Source: Diplosphaera chodatii
Lineage: Eukaryota > Chlorophyta > Trebouxiophyceae > Prasiolales > Stichococcaceae
Direction: 5' to 3'
Length of the DNA: 64,000 nt
NCBI GenBank assembly: GCA_032358165.1
Contig: JAALGY010000019.1
Coordinates: 930,001 to 994,000, forward strand
Both the position numbers and the translations under genes were made by a program. The notes beneath the pieces are model-generated. The model saw nothing but the letters and a program-made list of their open reading frames with translations. It did no database searches and had not been told where the DNA came from. This document shows, piece by piece, positions 62,069-64,000 of the stretch (position 1 is the stretch's first letter; each line of letters opens with the position of its first letter).

Positions 62069-62540
62069 ATGTCGCATATCACGGCAAAATTTGTGTTCAA
62101 CGGGGATACCGTGCATGAGGTCGATCTGCCAGCGCAAGGTATGTGTGCTGGGTGAGCGGCTTGTGCATTTCACAGCTCGCAGCGTGTCAGGTGTGTCACA
62201 ACTACAAGAATGCCGCGATAGGCTTTCAGTCGTGATGCAACCCTCAAAACCGCAGGCAAGCTGTCAGACAGCATTGCGGAGTTCCGCAAGCGTTCGGGCG
62301 CCTTCCTGACAACCTTTTTGGTAGCACATAACCAGAGCACAGAGAAGGGTGAGTCTGCATGCTTGGGAGAACCTTGTTCTGTGCAACGTCCCTGCACTGC
62401 AACTTGTTGCGCGTAAACATCCTTGCACCGTCCGCCGTGCAGTCGACATTATGGAGGAGGTAGTGGACGAGGATGGCATCGCACATGACGATGCTGGCAA
62501 GTCGCAAACCAAGGGGAAAGGCGGCAAGCGGAAGCGATGA
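62069..62540 (+). CDS. Small three-exon protein, unrecognised (GON7-like layout)
   Basis: Start ATG at 62069: MSHITAKFVFNGDTVHEVDL, then an exon GKLSDSIAEFRKRSGAFLTT continuing to AHNQSTEK (about 62255-62345), and a last exon VDIMEEVVDEDGIAHDDAGK with the basic end KGGKRKR at 62540. About 90 residues: a probable beta-hairpin, one helix, an acidic tail and a basic terminus that could be a nuclear signal. The layout recalls GON7/Pcc1-partner subunits of the KEOPS complex, but I cannot support that by conserved residues. The last exon's acceptor keeps the frame. Confidence 0.5.
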
Positions 62541-62653
62541 GCATGGAAGTGGTACAGGCTGTGATTTTCTGCAATGGGCAGTCGATAGCTGACTAGGCAG
62601 CTGCACATTTTTGGACAGGAAATGCACTTTCAGAGGCGCATTGGACGGATGGT

Positions 62654-62658
62654 TTACA
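62654..62658 (-). terminator. TGTAA poly(A) signal for the CCDC174-like gene
   Basis: TGTAA on the minus strand 36 bases after the stop at 62694. Confidence 0.4.
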
Positions 62659-62693
62659 GTTTTGCAGTCGGTGAGGATTTTGGCCGATGCTTA

Positions 62694-63959
62694 TCAACCA
62701 GGTTTTGCAGCGCTGGCATGCGAGGCTTTGAGCCTGCTGGCAAGCTGTTTGAGCATCGCAGCTTTGAGCTGCTTCCGCTTGGCATCCTCCAACTCCTTCC
62801 GCCGCTCCTTCTCCTCAGCTGCACGCTCACGGCCGCGCTTCGTCTCCCGCTCCAGCTCAAAGACCGTCTGCATCAGCGTGAATGTATCGTCTTGTTGCAT
62901 GTACGTGCGTCTAGCAAGTGCACTGCATGTTCAAGTGTTTGCAGAATATTTTCTGGCTCCATGGTCGACACAACAAGCACAGATAGTTCATGCACAACAA
63001 CTGCCTTGAGCGCTTACATCAACTCTGCGTTGCCGCCGCTCTTCCTCCTCTGACATGGCTGCATACGACTGCTCGGACTCTGCTGTCCACTGCTGATGCG
63101 CCTGGTCTCGATGCGCATCTTGACTTGCAGCATCACCTGCACCCGAGGCCTCACAACTGAGAACAGCCAGAAGCGCAGCCCATTACATCAGCATGCATGA
63201 CGGCAGCAATGGCAGTGCACGGTACCTGTGTACTGCGCTGCGCCGATCCCCGCCCGAGACCCGACAGCGTTAGCTGCAGCTGTCAAGGCATCCGCATCTG
63301 GTGGACCTGAAGCTGACTTGCCAAGGAAGTCCACATGGTACGCATCCTGCAAAACGTCGGTCACGGGCACAGTAGGATCTGACACCTCCATTGAGAATGC
63401 AGTGCCAAAGTAGACGGGCCCAAGCAGGAAGGCAGGGTTGATGACCTCCTCGGCTTCAGTGCCTTCGCCGCGAGACAAGCGGTCGTACAGTGCAGCCTTG
63501 CGCTCCAAGGCTGCTTGGGACTCTGCCAGGCGGTTTGCTTCCGTCGGCGCCTGCAACCTGTCGCGCTCCGCTCTCTCTGCAACACCGGCGTTTGCCTTGC
63601 CCAGCTGCGGCCCTGCAGCGCGGCGCGGCTTGGACAGCGGCAGACCCGCAGCCTTCTTCATGGCCGCCTCCTGCTCCAGCTTGTACAGCTGCGCATGCAT
63701 CTCCGGCAGGCCTCGCGCCCCAACACCTGTGTGCACAAGGGGGACATTGACACATAAGCCTTGTGCAGGAGCTATACTGAGGGAATTGTCTTCTGTCAAG
63801 ATGCTGCCCACTGTCAGAGGTGCAGCACCTGCACATACCTTCCACAAAGCGGTGCTTGCGCGGCTGCATCGTGCTCTCTGTGAGCCACCCCATGCTCTGC
63901 ACATCCCGTTCCGGCAGCTTCTGCCGCTTGGCAGGCTGCTGTTGTTCACTGTCTGGCAT
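62694..63959 (-). CDS. CCDC174-like coiled-coil nuclear protein
   Basis: Homolog of CCDC174, a nuclear protein tied to the exon-junction/spliceosome machinery in animals. It starts MPDSEQQQPAKRQKLPERDV at 63959, then SMGWLTESTMQPRKHRFVE. The next exon has GLPEMHAQLYKLEQEAAMKK, ALERKAALYDRLSRGEG (about 63480) and, through an intron-free stretch, AYHVDFLGKSASG (about 63330). The KAALYDxLxRG and YxVDF blocks are the family signature. The C-terminal exons are helical and charged: QQWTAESEQSYAAMSEEEER (about 63090) and VFELERETKRGRERAAEEKE (62860), ending at 62694. Much of it should be coiled coil. The intron between 63833 and 63727 region is approximate. Confidence 0.75.
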
Positions 63960-64000
63960 TGTTGCTGCCTGACCGGCAACAGGCTGGCGGCAGGTGGGAG
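63960..64000. other. Right edge, 5' flank of CCDC174-like gene
   Basis: Only 41 bases remain; nothing more can be said. Confidence 0.3.

Overview
The window is nuclear DNA of a green alga. Genes are split by many short spliceosomal introns (about 75-140 bases where both ends can be fixed), both strands are used, coding DNA is GC-rich with CAG/GCA-rich low complexity, and the gene set is plant-like: B3 and RWP-RK transcription factors, ATG3, a CAX exchanger, NIPA-type transporter, a plastid-type DEAD-box helicase, a YchF GTPase with an N-terminal extension, and a STEEP1/DUF167 protein of the kind found in plants. TGTAA, the chlorophyte poly(A) signal, lies downstream of several stops. I infer a chlorophyte, perhaps trebouxiophyte; class and species cannot be read from the sequence.

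Layout, left part: SMC6 N-terminus (minus, runs off the left edge); TAF1C/RRN6-like Pol I factor (plus); LUC7 splicing factor (minus); ZNHIT1/SWC6 (plus); RWP-RK factor (plus); ATG3 (minus); NIPA transporter (minus); an unrecognised multi-exon gene (plus). From about 24.3 to 29 kb the window is repeat-rich. It has a degenerate minisatellite based on CCCCCTTTTGTGTTGACCA in both orientations, two truncated retrotransposon copies with target-site duplications, and a 543-base hAT-like element nested inside one of them.

Right part: extended-synaptotagmin (minus); STEEP1-like/DUF167 protein (plus); NUS1-like cis-prenyltransferase subunit (minus); a short AT-rich segment that looks mitochondrial (nad6-like); DEAD-box helicase (plus); YchF GTPase (plus); DnaJ-type zinc-finger protein (minus); CAX exchanger (plus); ATP23 protease (minus); SEC61 alpha (plus); UAP56-binding RGG protein (minus); mitochondrial uL11 (plus); B3 factor (minus); a small unrecognised protein (plus); CCDC174-like protein (minus). 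These are mostly single-copy housekeeping genes and do not form one pathway, although several concern RNA handling (LUC7, mRNA-export adaptor, CCDC174, DEAD-box), chromatin (SMC6, SWC6) and ER/organelle function (SEC61, NUS1, E-Syt, ATP23, uL11m).

The observations I would follow first are the nested, dated transposon insertions, the inverted minisatellite, six introns that appear to use GC donor sites (two anchored in near-invariant proteins), the possible Tudor-like extension on SMC6, and the organellar-looking insert. I found no clear new multi-gene system. Exon boundaries are read by eye; coordinates given to the base are those where splice phase and family conservation agree, and other gene limits are approximate.
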